Source: Bacillota bacterium (GTDB taxonomy: Bacteria > Bacillota > Bacilli > Bu12). Taken from it: a stretch of DNA of 45,000 nt. The notes beneath the pieces are model-generated. The model did no database searches, was not told where the DNA came from, and worked only from the letters and a program-made list of their open reading frames with translations. Both the position numbers and the translations under genes were made by a program. Where the stretch lies: the NCBI GenBank assembly GCA_014896485.1, contig JADBKH010000018.1, positions 1 through 45,000 of the forward strand, given 5' to 3'. Numbering within the stretch: position 1 is the stretch's first letter; each line of letters starts with the position of its first letter. Of the stretch, positions 1 to 8,247 are shown piece after piece.

Positions 1-201
1 CTCGCTTCGGGGTTGCCGCTGATCGATGTGTGGCCCTCTTCTCCTGGTTTGTACCTCGCTGTCGGCCATTTTCGCAACGGTATCCTCCTTTCCGGGATCA
101 CTGCGGAGATCGTCGTACGCGATCTGCTGACCAAGCATGCAGTTCCTCCGTTTGCCCACGCCTTTCGTCTTTCGGCGCACGAAAATCCTGCCTTTTCGTA
201 A
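1..201 (+). CDS. thiO: Glycine oxidase / FAD-dependent amino-acid oxidase, C-terminal end (partial)
   Basis: The reading frame is open from the first base and ends at TAA, giving the last 66 residues of a protein that starts outside the window. The segment GLYLAVGHFRNGILLSGITA is the C-terminal signature of the ThiO/DadA-type FAD oxidases, where GHxRNGILL lies close to the flavin. ThiO makes dehydroglycine for the thiazole half of thiamine in Bacilli. The residues after the signature (about 30) are also typical of a ThiO C-terminus. No thiS or thiG follows; the next gene runs in the opposite direction. The family is clear, but the exact substrate cannot be decided from the C-terminus, and another D-amino-acid oxidase is possible. 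Confidence 0.75.
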   Translation, partial: LASGLPLIDVWPSSPGLYLAVGHFRNGILLSGITAEIVVRDLLTKHAVPPFAHAFRLSAHENPAFS

Positions 202-232
202 AGGGCAACCGTCTCAGGAACCAGGGCGGTTA

Positions 233-1504
233 TTAAAGGGAGTGGCGTTCCCTGGAGAGCGGTACTTCGGTGGGGGATCCCGGCAGAGGCTTTGGCTTAG
301 AGAGGGTCTGCCAAGCGCCGGCAAGGGCACACAGCGCAGCAAACGCACAGGCGGCAAATCCAGCCGGATAGCCTTTCCATTGGATGAGGGGACCAAGTGC
401 CATGGCCCCGATCGTGATACCGAGATCAAAGGCGATGTAAAAAGTGGCATTGGCAGCGCCGCGGCGTTGGGGAGCGACGTGTTCGATCGCAAGGGCCTGC
501 ATCGCTGGTTGAACGCTGCCGAAGGCGATGCCTGCCAATACCGCTGCCAGTAAGAACCCGATCAGGTTGCCCGCCCAAGCGAGCAAAGCCATGGCCACAG
601 CCAGCAATGCCAGCGCAGGCAAAGTGGCCGCACGTCGTCCATAACGGTCGGAAAAGCGGCCGGCCAATGGACGGGCAGCCATCAGGCTCAACGCAAAAGC
701 GAAGAAGAAGAGCCCGGGTTGGACCAAGTGAAGCCGGCTGGCATCGAGCAGCACGTACGTGGTGACGCCGCCGAAGGCGATATTGGTCAGCAGGATCACC
801 AGGCTAGCTGAGAAGGCGCTGCGCTCCAGCAAACCGCTCCAAAAGCCGGAGGCCGCTTCGCGGGGCGCAGCAGTACTGGTCTGTGGGCGGAAGTCGTCAG
901 GTGTTGCCTTTTCGGCAGTCGACTGCGGCAAGCGGATCAGGAGCAGTACCACCAGGGCGATTCCAGCCAGTGCTGTGGCGGTCACAAAGAGCCGATCAAA
1001 ATGTGGATGGCCGCTTGCTCCGATCAGGGCGAGACCGACAGAAGGGGCGAATGCCATCGCCAGGGTCGATGCCAGACCATAATAACCCATCCCTTCGCCC
1101 CGACGCTGTGGGGGGATCAGATCGGCGGCGAGGGTGCCCCCTGCTGTCGGGATCGCTGCCCAACTGAGTCCGTGCACGACGCGTAAGGCGATTAGCAGCG
1201 CGATGGTGGAGAGAAGTGGGTAGAGCGCAGCGCAGGCGATGAACAACCCCAAGCTTGCCACGTAGACCTTCTTGCGGTTATGACGATCGAGCAGACGTCC
1301 CGCCCACGGGCGTGCGACGACTGCGGCCAGGGTAAACGATCCGGTGACCAGGCCGACGACAGCCGGCTTTCCTCCCAGCGCTTCGACAAAGAAGGGTAAA
1401 GTCGGCATCAGCATCTGGAAGCCCATAAAGACCAGGAATGCAACGAGACACAGCAAGAGAAAAGCCGGCTGAAACAGAGACGGCGACGGGTGGGTATCGC
1501 TCAT
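233..1504 (-). CDS. MFS transporter (12-TM, drug/H+ antiporter-like)
   Basis: A 423-residue integral membrane protein of the major facilitator superfamily, the usual size for a 12-helix member. The first helix is at about residues 14-34. The cytoplasmic loop 2-3 carries the motif A sequence GRLLDRHNRKKV, and a related copy (GRFSDRYGRR) sits after helix 8, showing the two six-helix halves. Such proteins usually export small molecules by proton antiport; nothing here identifies the substrate. The ATG is preceded by GAAGGGG on the minus strand. The gene is divergent from the acyl-CoA synthetase gene across about 100 bases and convergent with thiO. Confidence 0.85.
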   Translation of the reverse strand: MSDTHPSPSLFQPAFLLLCLVAFLVFMGFQMLMPTLPFFVEALGGKPAVVGLVTGSFTLAAVVARPWAGRLLDRHNRKKVYVASLGLFIACAALYPLLSTIALLIALRVVHGLSWAAIPTAGGTLAADLIPPQRRGEGMGYYGLASTLAMAFAPSVGLALIGASGHPHFDRLFVTATALAGIALVVLLLIRLPQSTAEKATPDDFRPQTSTAAPREAASGFWSGLLERSAFSASLVILLTNIAFGGVTTYVLLDASRLHLVQPGLFFFAFALSLMAARPLAGRFSDRYGRRAATLPALALLAVAMALLAWAGNLIGFLLAAVLAGIAFGSVQPAMQALAIEHVAPQRRGAANATFYIAFDLGITIGAMALGPLIQWKGYPAGFAACAFAALCALAGAWQTLSKPKPLPGSPTEVPLSRERHSL

Positions 1505-1525
1505 GAGAGACCCCTTCTTTATCTC

Positions 1526-1554
1526 ATTTTACACACACGAGACGGCGACTTCAC
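1526..1554 (-). promoter_or_regulatory. Possible sigma-A promoter of the MFS gene
   Basis: On the minus strand a TAAAAT -10 element (1531-1526) is preceded, 17 bases away, by a weak GTGAAG -35 (1554-1549). It lies about 20 bases upstream of the MFS start codon and overlaps the divergent promoter of the acyl-CoA synthetase. The -35 matches only three consensus positions. Confidence 0.35.
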
Positions 1555-1578
1555 CCACTTCGAAAAATTGGATATAAT
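1550..1578 (+). promoter_or_regulatory. Sigma-A-type promoter of the acyl-CoA synthetase gene
   Basis: TTCACC (1550-1555) and a perfect TATAAT (1573-1578) are separated by 17 bases. The predicted transcript would begin near 1585, giving a leader of about 23 bases with the AGGGGGTG ribosome-binding site just before the GTG start. Confidence 0.55.
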
Positions 1579-1607
1579 AACAGCACGCCTAACCAGGGGG
1601 TGTTGCC

Positions 1608-3242
1608 GTGAATGTGACCGATTACGATAGCACTTATCGCAGTTTTCAGTGGGAAGTGCCGCAACTTTTTAACTTTGCGCGGGATACGTTTGACCGTCAT
1701 GCCAATGCTACCCCTCAGCGACGAGCGATGCTATGGGTCGACGAAACAGGGCATGTACGCGATCTCTCTTTTGGCTATTTTGCCGAGCAGTCCCGTCGCT
1801 TTGCCGCTGCTCTGACTCAACGTGGCGTCACCCGCGGATCGACTGTCTTGTTGCTTTTGCCGCGTCTGACGGCGTGGTGGGAATCGATCTTGGGTTGCTT
1901 GCGTGCGGGTCTGATCGCCTCCCCAGGTACGATACAGCTAACGGCGGAAGATTTGGCCTATCGACTGGAAGCAGCAGAGATCGCAGCGGTGGTGACCGAC
2001 GCGGAGAACGCACCCAAGGTCGACGAGGCGCTCTCCCAAAGCGGCCATGCCGTTCGCGCCAAGCTGCTCTGTGGCGGGCAGCGGGAAGGCTGGGAGTCCT
2101 ATGATCAGGTATTAGAACAAGCTCCGGCCATATTTGAAGCGGCCGATACCCATGCCGACGATCCTGCTATGCTCTTCTTTACTTCCGGTACGACAGGCAA
2201 GCCGAAGATGGCCTTGCACACCCAGGCCTCGTATGGCATTGGTCATTACGTGACCGGTTACTTTTGGCTCGATTTGACACCGGACGATCTGCATTGGAAC
2301 CTCTCCGATACCGGGTGGGCAAAGGCAGGCTGGAGCAGCTTCTTTGGCCCCTGGACGATCGGGGCGGCCGTCTTTGTCCAACACGCTGCCCGTTTCTCCT
2401 CCAAAGAGACATTGCAGCTGCTTGCCACCTACCCGATCACCACCTTCTGCGGTGCTCCAACCAACTATCGCATGCTGATACAAGAAGATCTGTCCCAGTA
2501 TCGCTTTCCCCATCTACGCCACTGTGTTGCGGCAGGCGAACCGCTCAATCCCGAGGTGATCAATGTCTGGAAAGAGGCGACGGGGCTGACAATTCGCGAT
2601 GGTTTTGGGCAGACGGAGACGGTCCTGGTCTGCGGAAATTTGCCTTGTTTTGAGGTAAAGCCCGGCTCGATGGGCAAGCCGATGCCGGGCTTTGTGGTAT
2701 CGACGATCGATGAGGAGGGGCGTGAACTGCCGCCTGGGCAAGAAGGGGATATTGCCATTCGGGTCCGGCCGCAGCGCCCAGTTGGCCTCTTTAAAGCGTA
2801 TTGGAAAGAGCCGGAGCGTACGGCTGCTTGCTATCGCGGTGACTGGTATTTGACCGGTGATCGGGGCATGCGCGACGAAGACGGTTATCTGTGGTTTGTC
2901 GGTCGTTCCGATGATGTCATCCTCTCTTCGGCCTATCGGATTGGACCATTTGAGATCGAGAGCGTCTTGCTAGAGCATCCCGCTGTCGCCGAATCGGCGG
3001 TCGTTGCCAGTCCCGATCCCCTCCGTGGCAATATCGTCAAGGCGTTTGTCGTCTTGACAGAGGGCTACACGCCCAGTGAGGCGCTGGTCAAAGAATTGCA
3101 GCAGTTCGTCCAGCAAAAGACAGCGCCCTACAAGTATCCCCGGGAGATCGAATTCATCGACGAGCTTCCCAAGACGGTCAGCGGCAAGATCCGCCGTGTC
3201 GAGCTGCGTGAGCGGGAATTGCACAAAAAGGCGCAGGCATAG
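1608..3242 (+). CDS. Acyl-CoA synthetase (AMP-forming, medium-chain/acetyl-CoA synthetase-like)
   Basis: This 544-residue enzyme of the ANL superfamily would activate a carboxylic acid to its acyl-adenylate and then its CoA thioester. Visible core motifs are the phosphate-binding loop FFTSGTTGKPK (about residues 190-200), DGFGQTE, YLTGDRG, the hinge/adenine region GRSDDVILSSAYRIGPFEIE, and KTVSGKIRR with the catalytic lysine at 527. Length and the aromatic-rich segment HWNLSDTGWAKAGW place it with the acetate/medium-chain group (ACSM, YtcI) rather than long-chain ligases. The start is GTG with AGGGGG upstream and its own promoter. It is monocistronic. Whether it prefers acetate, propionate or a longer or aromatic acid cannot be told from the sequence. 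Confidence 0.85.
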   Translation: MNVTDYDSTYRSFQWEVPQLFNFARDTFDRHANATPQRRAMLWVDETGHVRDLSFGYFAEQSRRFAAALTQRGVTRGSTVLLLLPRLTAWWESILGCLRAGLIASPGTIQLTAEDLAYRLEAAEIAAVVTDAENAPKVDEALSQSGHAVRAKLLCGGQREGWESYDQVLEQAPAIFEAADTHADDPAMLFFTSGTTGKPKMALHTQASYGIGHYVTGYFWLDLTPDDLHWNLSDTGWAKAGWSSFFGPWTIGAAVFVQHAARFSSKETLQLLATYPITTFCGAPTNYRMLIQEDLSQYRFPHLRHCVAAGEPLNPEVINVWKEATGLTIRDGFGQTETVLVCGNLPCFEVKPGSMGKPMPGFVVSTIDEEGRELPPGQEGDIAIRVRPQRPVGLFKAYWKEPERTAACYRGDWYLTGDRGMRDEDGYLWFVGRSDDVILSSAYRIGPFEIESVLLEHPAVAESAVVASPDPLRGNIVKAFVVLTEGYTPSEALVKELQQFVQQKTAPYKYPREIEFIDELPKTVSGKIRRVELRERELHKKAQA

Positions 3243-3289
3243 TTTCGCCCCCATTCAGCGGTGAAATCGGGGCCGTTGGGAATGGGTAT

Positions 3290-4123
3290 TCAGTCGTCTT
3301 GAGCAACCTTGATGGCCAGCATCTCTTTGGCTTTGGTCCGATCGCCGGTACAGCTGATCATCCGCGGCGCATCGAGAAAGTACAGCGTAAAGCCTAAGGA
3401 ATCGTACAGCGATACGATTCGCTCGGTCGCTTGGTTGGAGGCAACGACGGTATTCGGGAGCGCTGCCAACCAATGGGCCAGACGCAGCTGGTCTTCCCAC
3501 GAAAAACCATCCGCAGCATACTGCCGAAAGGGCACATCGTACGGTGGGTCTGCATAGATGAAATCGCTTTCTTGAATGCGGAGTGCTTCAAAATCGCCTG
3601 AGGAGAACGTCCAGCGCTGGAACAGGCTGCGGTAAGCCGAAAAATCGGCTTGGTAGGAGATGTGCTTGTACCTGCCAAAGGGTACGTTGAACGCCCCGCC
3701 GCTGTTAAACCGGCACAAGCCGTTGTAGCCCGTGTGGTTGAGGTAGTAAAAGAGCGCCACTGCCTCTTTGCTGTTCCCTTTACCGGCTTTCAAAAGCGCA
3801 TTGAATCGATCGCGATAGGCATAGTAGGTTGCTGAGTCATTTTCCATTTTCAGATCGATCACTAACCCCTGTTGTATCCACCGATAAAACGAGATGAGGT
3901 GTGGGTTAATGTCATTGAGCAAGGCACGATCCGGCAGCAAACCGAGCGTGACGGCCAACCCGCCGCAAAAGGGCTCGACCAACCGCGCTTTGGGGTAGCG
4001 TGTACGATGTACTTCCCAAAGCGGCTGCAGATGAGGCACGAGCCAGCGTTTGCCTCCTGCCCACTTAAGTGGCGGCCGTGGTACGGGCATTTTCTTTTGC
4101 GCGATCAGCTGCGTTTTCGGCAA
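3290..4123 (-). CDS. D12-class DNA adenine N6-methyltransferase (Dam-like), apparently orphan
   Basis: A 277-residue SAM-dependent DNA methyltransferase. PPLKWAGGKR near the N-terminus and VEPFCGGLAV are the two SAM-site motifs, and DPPY (residues 192-195) is the catalytic motif of adenine-N6 methylases. The order and size fit the D12/Dam family, whose best-known target is GATC. The start is TTG at 4123; an in-frame ATG at 4090 would still leave motif X intact. No restriction endonuclease gene is next to it: the neighbours are an acyl-CoA synthetase (convergent) and an ABC exporter. It is therefore an orphan methylase here, possibly regulatory or a relic of a restriction-modification system. 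The recognition site cannot be read from the protein. Confidence 0.85.
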   Translation of the reverse strand: MPKTQLIAQKKMPVPRPPLKWAGGKRWLVPHLQPLWEVHRTRYPKARLVEPFCGGLAVTLGLLPDRALLNDINPHLISFYRWIQQGLVIDLKMENDSATYYAYRDRFNALLKAGKGNSKEAVALFYYLNHTGYNGLCRFNSGGAFNVPFGRYKHISYQADFSAYRSLFQRWTFSSGDFEALRIQESDFIYADPPYDVPFRQYAADGFSWEDQLRLAHWLAALPNTVVASNQATERIVSLYDSLGFTLYFLDAPRMISCTGDRTKAKEMLAIKVAQDD

Positions 4124-4439
4124 TCCAGCTCACTTCTCCAACCCCATCGCGGCTCAGGGTGGTGTTTGTGCAATGCAAGTATCCCTCTCTTCTGAAGGTA
4201 CCTCTTACCAAAATACTTCAAAGTGGTACGTTACGCTATCCCTATAAAAAGTGAGCCGGAACCAAACTGTCACGCGTGCAAAACGAAGCATTTCGCTCAA
4301 ACCAAAAGAGTCTTGTCAGCTCAGTCTCACTTCTCGTATGCTGGCTTTGGTTTTGAAGAAAAGGTCAGCTCATGCACGTCTCCCTATTTTTTCACTGTAT
4401 CAATTTATTCATATTTTTTGAGAAGAGGAGGCGTGACTG
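4124..4439. other. Intergenic region between the methyltransferase and the ABC exporter
   Basis: About 316 bases without a credible gene. They are clearly more A+T-rich than the flanking genes. The right half contains the candidate promoter at 4313-4342 and a T-rich stretch directly before the GAGGAGG ribosome-binding site. The left half must hold the promoter of the minus-strand methyltransferase, but I see only weak matches. No hairpin typical of a riboswitch was recognised. Confidence 0.5.
4313..4342 (+). promoter_or_regulatory. Candidate promoter of the ABC exporter operon
   Basis: TTGTCA (4313-4318) and TATGCT (4337-4342) with an 18-base spacer. It would leave an untranslated leader of about 90 bases before the GTG start. 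Confidence 0.4.
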
Positions 4440-5222
4440 GTGGTTCCAGTGTGCATCCAAACGCGCGGTCTGACGAAACGTTATGGTGACTTTGTGGCGG
4501 TCGACAAGCTGGATCTCGATGTATATGGGGGCGAAATCTTCGGTTTTTTAGGTCCCAACGGTGCTGGTAAGACGACGACGATTCGCATGCTCTGTGGAAT
4601 GCTTTTGCCTACATCCGGCAGCGCTCGGGTGGTGGGTTACGATGTGCAGCGTGAGCCCCGTCAAGTCAAACGAAGAATCGCCTACGTGCCAGACCAACCG
4701 ACGCTCTACCCAAAGCTCAACGCCTGGGAGTTTTTAGACCTGATCGGAGATCTGTGGCAGATGGATCGGCGAGAGGCGCAACAACGCAGTCAGGCACTTT
4801 TGGAATTGTTCGAATTGACCGATGCCGCCAACGATCGACTGGAGGGCTACTCGCATGGCATGAAGCAAAAGATCGCATTGGCAGGGGCCCTTTTACATCG
4901 ACCCGAGGTGATCTTTTTGGATGAACCGATGGTAGGCTTGGATCCGAAATCGGCGAGGCTATTAAAAGAGGTGATGCGTCGGTTGGCGAAAGAAGGTGTT
5001 GCCGTCTTTTTCTCGACCCACATTCTCGAAGTAGCGGAACAGTTGTGCCACCGCGTGGGCATTTTAAAGGCAGGTCACCTGATTGCCTGCGGTACGTTGG
5101 AGGAGCTGCGGCGCACACGTGGCCAAGCAGAAGAGTCACTCGAGGATCTTTTCTTGGAGCTGACGGGCAGTAGCGAAGAACGGGATATCATTGCTGCACT
5201 CAAAGGGAGCAGCCAACCATGA
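4440..5222 (+). CDS. ABC exporter ATP-binding protein
   Basis: A 260-residue nucleotide-binding subunit. Walker A is GPNGAGKTT (about residues 38-46), the signature is YSHGMKQKIALAGALL, Walker B is VIFLDEPMVGLDP, and the switch His is in FSTHILE. The SHGMKQK form of the signature is typical of ABC-2 type exporters (EcsA/YthP-like) rather than importers. The start is GTG 8 bases after GAGGAGG. The stop overlaps the ATG of the permease gene (ATGA), so the two subunits are translationally coupled. The substrate is unknown. Confidence 0.85.
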   Translation: MVPVCIQTRGLTKRYGDFVAVDKLDLDVYGGEIFGFLGPNGAGKTTTIRMLCGMLLPTSGSARVVGYDVQREPRQVKRRIAYVPDQPTLYPKLNAWEFLDLIGDLWQMDRREAQQRSQALLELFELTDAANDRLEGYSHGMKQKIALAGALLHRPEVIFLDEPMVGLDPKSARLLKEVMRRLAKEGVAVFFSTHILEVAEQLCHRVGILKAGHLIACGTLEELRRTRGQAEESLEDLFLELTGSSEERDIIAALKGSSQP

Positions 5223-7018
5223 GAGTGCCTGCTTCTTCACGCGGCGTAGGACAGGAACTGTGGCTTTTGCTGCGCTTGGAATGGAAACACATGGGGAGAA
5301 GTGGGAACAGCAAAGCGGTGGTCCTGGCTGCGCTGGTTGGCTTCCTCGTCCTCTTGGGACTGCTAGGATTTTTTCTGAGCTTCTTGTTAAGCGTGATGGA
5401 TCCCTTTTACGGGACGCGGCTGCTTGGACTTCTCTTTTGTGTCGCCGCTTTGATCGCTGCGCTGATGGGGGTGAGCAGTTCATTGAACAGCCTCTATACC
5501 GGGGCCGAGCTGCCCCTATTGTTCTCTGCCCCCGTGCACATGTGGACGCTCTTTGTCGCCCGTACGCTCGACATGCTCTCTACGGCAGCGTTGTTCAGTT
5601 TGGCGATAGGCGTGGGCCCAGCCATCTTCGCCGGGCTTTCTTGGCACGAGGGTGCGCTCTTCTACGTGCTCGTGGTGGTCGCTTGGTTGGGGAGTATCGG
5701 GTTGGGAGCTGTGATCGATCTCGTCCTCCTCTTTTTGCTCATGCGGGTCATCGCTCCCCAGCGGCTCCAAGAAGCGGTCAGCGTGCTGCAGATGATTGTC
5801 GGAGCGGGTTTCGGCATCGGCATGGGCCTGCTGGGTGCCTCTGGAAACCATCTTCTCATCCGAGCTCAATCCGGCGATGCCTTTTTGCAAGGCCTGCACA
5901 GGTTCGATGGATGGCCTCCGGGCTGGATCGGCGCTGGATTGGACATACCCTGGTCCGGCATCTCTGGACTTTTGCCGTTGGTTGGATGGCTGGCTTTGGG
6001 CGTCGGAGGCTACGTTGGGATGGTGCTCCTTCTGGCACGCTCGTACCTCCAAGGGTGGGCTGGTTTGGCCGAAGGTGGGGGCGCCAGGCGCCGTCAGCAC
6101 CAGAAGGCCTCCGAGCGGCATCAAGGGAAAGCTACGCCGCTTACCTCAGGCTTTTTTACTCCTCTTCGTACGCCACCTGCAGAGCGCTTTCTGCGTGCCA
6201 CTTATGCCATTGCTCGCAAAGATCTCAAGAGCATGTTGCGCGATGCGCGACAATGGGTCGGCCTTTTCAGCATCGTGCTGATGATCGGGTTTTTTATCGT
6301 GATGTCCATACAGGTCAGCGAGGAGCCGGCTGCGGGGCCCAACCTCCCTGTATTGTTCGTCTATCTGTTCATCGCTTTGCTCGTCGGGGGAGGGACATTG
6401 GGGCTCAACGCCTTTGGGCGGGAAGGGTTGGCGGTATGGGTCGTCAATGCTTCGCCGCTTTCTGGGTGGCCGCTGGTCTGGGCGAAGTTCCTCGTCTCCC
6501 TTTTTCCCGTACTCGTTGTGTTCGAGGGAGCCACGCTTTTTACGGTCTTGGCATTGCTACATCTGTCTGCTACTTTCTCAGCGATCTTGGCGTTGGCAGT
6601 GGCTTTGCTGCTCGTTGGATTGGTGGCAATCTCCCTCTGGGTTTCAGCAGGGCATGCCCGCTACAATCCGGAAAATCCTTCTTCTACTTTGGATCCGGCA
6701 GGAATGCTTCCGCTGTATGCAGCCAGCTTCATCTATCTGTTGTTGGTCGGCTACGGCTGCACGGTTGCGCTTTTGCCAGAGTCCGTTTCGGCAATGGTGG
6801 CGCAAAATGGGCCCACTTGGTTGCAAATGGTCCTTCTGCCAGCCACTTGGCCCGGTATCGCCAACGAGCTCTTTGGCTGGGGATGGAGTGGCCTGTTCTT
6901 TGTCTTTTGTCTCTACTACTTCCTGCGCAGTACTGTACAAGCTGTTCGGGAAGGGGTACAGGTGACAGTGGTGCACGGCACGAGAACAGGTAGGAGAGGA
7001 CGTTTTTCACGCGGTTAG
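5219..7018 (+). CDS. ABC-2-type exporter permease (large, about 12 TM)
   Basis: A 599-residue membrane protein of the putative ABC exporter family that pairs with EcsA/YthP-like ATPases. It has two hydrophobic halves, roughly residues 35-285 and 345-585, separated by a basic hydrophilic stretch of about 60 residues (GGARRRQHQKASERHQGK region). It begins at the ATG overlapping the stop of the ATPase gene. Its 3' end overlaps the end of the minus-strand azlC remnant by 12 bases. A second frame over the same DNA is also open for about 600 codons, but it encodes an Arg/Gly/Cys-rich sequence without helices and is taken as a shadow. The cargo is unknown. Confidence 0.75.
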   Translation: MRVPASSRGVGQELWLLLRLEWKHMGRSGNSKAVVLAALVGFLVLLGLLGFFLSFLLSVMDPFYGTRLLGLLFCVAALIAALMGVSSSLNSLYTGAELPLLFSAPVHMWTLFVARTLDMLSTAALFSLAIGVGPAIFAGLSWHEGALFYVLVVVAWLGSIGLGAVIDLVLLFLLMRVIAPQRLQEAVSVLQMIVGAGFGIGMGLLGASGNHLLIRAQSGDAFLQGLHRFDGWPPGWIGAGLDIPWSGISGLLPLVGWLALGVGGYVGMVLLLARSYLQGWAGLAEGGGARRRQHQKASERHQGKATPLTSGFFTPLRTPPAERFLRATYAIARKDLKSMLRDARQWVGLFSIVLMIGFFIVMSIQVSEEPAAGPNLPVLFVYLFIALLVGGGTLGLNAFGREGLAVWVVNASPLSGWPLVWAKFLVSLFPVLVVFEGATLFTVLALLHLSATFSAILALAVALLLVGLVAISLWVSAGHARYNPENPSSTLDPAGMLPLYAASFIYLLLVGYGCTVALLPESVSAMVAQNGPTWLQMVLLPATWPGIANELFGWGWSGLFFVFCLYYFLRSTVQAVREGVQVTVVHGTRTGRRGRFSRG

Positions 7019-7542
7019 AGGATGCAACCAGCGTTGTAGCACAAAACCGAGGGTCGCCCCACCTACGGCCCCCAACACAATGCCAAAATTGCCCCATTGC
7101 AGTGCAGTAGCCAAAACGGCAATGGTGGCTCCGCAAGCTGCAGCACTCAAGGCTGCAAAGGAACGTTTCCCCATCAGCAACAGGGCCAAAAAGAGCGCTG
7201 GCAGCGCAAAGGTGAGGATGTCTGAGAGCTGTGCAGGGACAGCGTGGCCGATGATCGCACCCAACAGTGTACCGAGAACCCATGAGGCGTAGCAAAACCC
7301 CTCGAAAGGGATTGGGTAGTGAGGGGAGAGACGCTTGTTGGCCAGGTGGGCACCGGTGACTGCAAAGACCTCATCGGTCAAACCAAAAGCGGCGAGCCAC
7401 TTTTTTCCTTCGGCGTCACAAAAGAAAGCCATTGCACCACCCAAGACGGCCAAACCACTCGGCTGCCCAAGAGGAGCGATCCGGCGCGAATGAGGTAGGT
7501 GCCCAACCCGACGCATAGCGTTTCGATGAGAACAGGCATCAT
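7007..7542 (-). pseudogene. azlD'-'azlC remnant (branched-chain amino-acid exporter genes, rearranged)
   Basis: Two pieces of the AzlCD exporter are joined out of frame. From the tandem ATG codons at 7542/7539, after GAGGTGG, a 54-codon frame (7542-7378) begins like AzlD: GLGTYLIRAGSLLLG then WPSWVVQWLSFVTP; it soon loses similarity and stops. In another frame, from about 7410 to the TGA at 7007, is the C-terminal half of AzlC: KKWLAAFGLTDEVFAVT, YASWVLGTLLGAIIG, FALPALFLALLLMGKR. The N-terminal half of AzlC and the rest of AzlD are absent. The join lies near 7400-7425. The order D then C is the reverse of the usual azlC-azlD operon. A functional exporter is unlikely. The divergent XRE-cupin regulator is the usual partner of such genes. 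Confidence 0.7.
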
Positions 7543-7579
7543 CGTACCACCTCTTTGAGCACTGTCGCCATGCTGTATA

Positions 7580-7605
7580 TTATAACAAATATTTGTATGT
7601 TATAA
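7580..7605. promoter_or_regulatory. Palindromic operator between azl remnant and XRE-cupin regulator
   Basis: A perfect 12-base palindrome ACAAATATTTGT (7585-7596) lies inside a wider inverted repeat whose 8-base arms are TTATAACA (7580-7587) and TGTTATAA (7598-7605). The A+T-rich element sits in the 84-base divergent gap, 22 bases upstream of the regulator start, where an autoregulatory operator would be expected. It also contains several TATA-like hexamers that could be -10 elements on either strand. Confidence 0.55.
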
Positions 7606-7626
7606 CATTCAGAGAGGTGAGCCCCT

Positions 7627-8190
7627 TTGGACCCTGGGCAGTTGACCTTCCATATTCGCGAGATGCTACGTCGTCTGCGCAAAGAACGCGGCTGGTCCCT
7701 CGAGCAACTGGCAGAAGCGACCGGGGTCAGTAAGCCGATGCTTGGGCAAATCGAGCGGGGTCTCTCCAATCCGATCGTGATCACGTTGTGGAAAATCGCG
7801 GGAGGGCTGGGTGTTCCGTTTTCCACCTTTTTCGAAATGCCGGAAAGCAGTTTGCGTGTCGTACATCGAGATGAGCAGCCGGTTGTGCTGGATGATGAAG
7901 GCAGAATCAGCGTGCGCAATGTGCTCTCCATCCGTACGCCTCACGTTGTCGAACTCTTTTGTGTGACATTGCTTCCCATGGGGGAGCATCGTGCACAGAC
8001 CCATGGGCAGCACGTCACCGAAGGAATTTGGGTCCTTCAAGGGGCGCTCACTTTGCAGTTGGGGGAACAATCCTATGTTTTGGAGGAGGGAGATGCCGTT
8101 TCCTTCGAGGCAGCGCACGCGCACCCCTACAGCAACACGACGAAAAGCCCTTGTACCTATCTCAATCTGCTGAGCTATTCCCAAGGATGA
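7627..8190 (+). CDS. XRE-family transcriptional regulator with C-terminal cupin domain
   Basis: A 187-residue two-domain regulator. Residues about 9-62 are an XRE helix-turn-helix: the turn is SLEQLAEATGVSKPMLGQIE and the third helix continues into RGLSNP. Residues about 105-182 form a cupin beta-barrel (HRAQTHGQHVTEGIWVLQGA, then LEEGDAVSFEAAHAHPY), a likely small-ligand pocket. Proteins of this architecture control amino-acid export and metabolism genes and are often divergent from azlCD, as here. The start is TTG with GAGAGGTGA upstream; no closer ATG exists in this frame. The gene looks intact although its probable target operon is broken, so it may now regulate only itself or distant genes. 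Confidence 0.85.
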   Translation: MDPGQLTFHIREMLRRLRKERGWSLEQLAEATGVSKPMLGQIERGLSNPIVITLWKIAGGLGVPFSTFFEMPESSLRVVHRDEQPVVLDDEGRISVRNVLSIRTPHVVELFCVTLLPMGEHRAQTHGQHVTEGIWVLQGALTLQLGEQSYVLEEGDAVSFEAAHAHPYSNTTKSPCTYLNLLSYSQG

Positions 8191-8218
8191 GCAGCATGGG
8201 GGTAGACGGATGTTCATC

Positions 8219-8247
8219 TTGACAGGATGTCGGTGAGTAGCCAAGAT
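8219..8247 (+). promoter_or_regulatory. Candidate promoter of the amino-acid ABC importer operon
   Basis: A perfect TTGACA (8219-8224) is followed after 17 bases by a poor -10, CAAGAT (8242-8247). The region also holds an inverted repeat CATCTTG (8215-8221) / CAAGATG (8242-8248) that covers both promoter boxes, and a second pair GATGTC (8226-8231) / GACATC (8248-8253). A strong -35 with a weak -10 inside an inverted repeat suggests a regulated promoter. Confidence 0.4.

Noticed and set aside
3247-3273. Possible terminator between the acyl-CoA synthetase and the methyltransferase (GCCCCcATT / AATcGGGGC)
   Set aside because: The stem has a mismatch and no T run on either strand.
5191-6993. A second plus-strand frame of 600 codons covering the ABC permease gene
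   Set aside because: It is rich in Arg, Gly, Ser and Cys, has no domain or helix pattern, and starts inside the ATPase gene. The permease frame has the correct start, helices and coupling.
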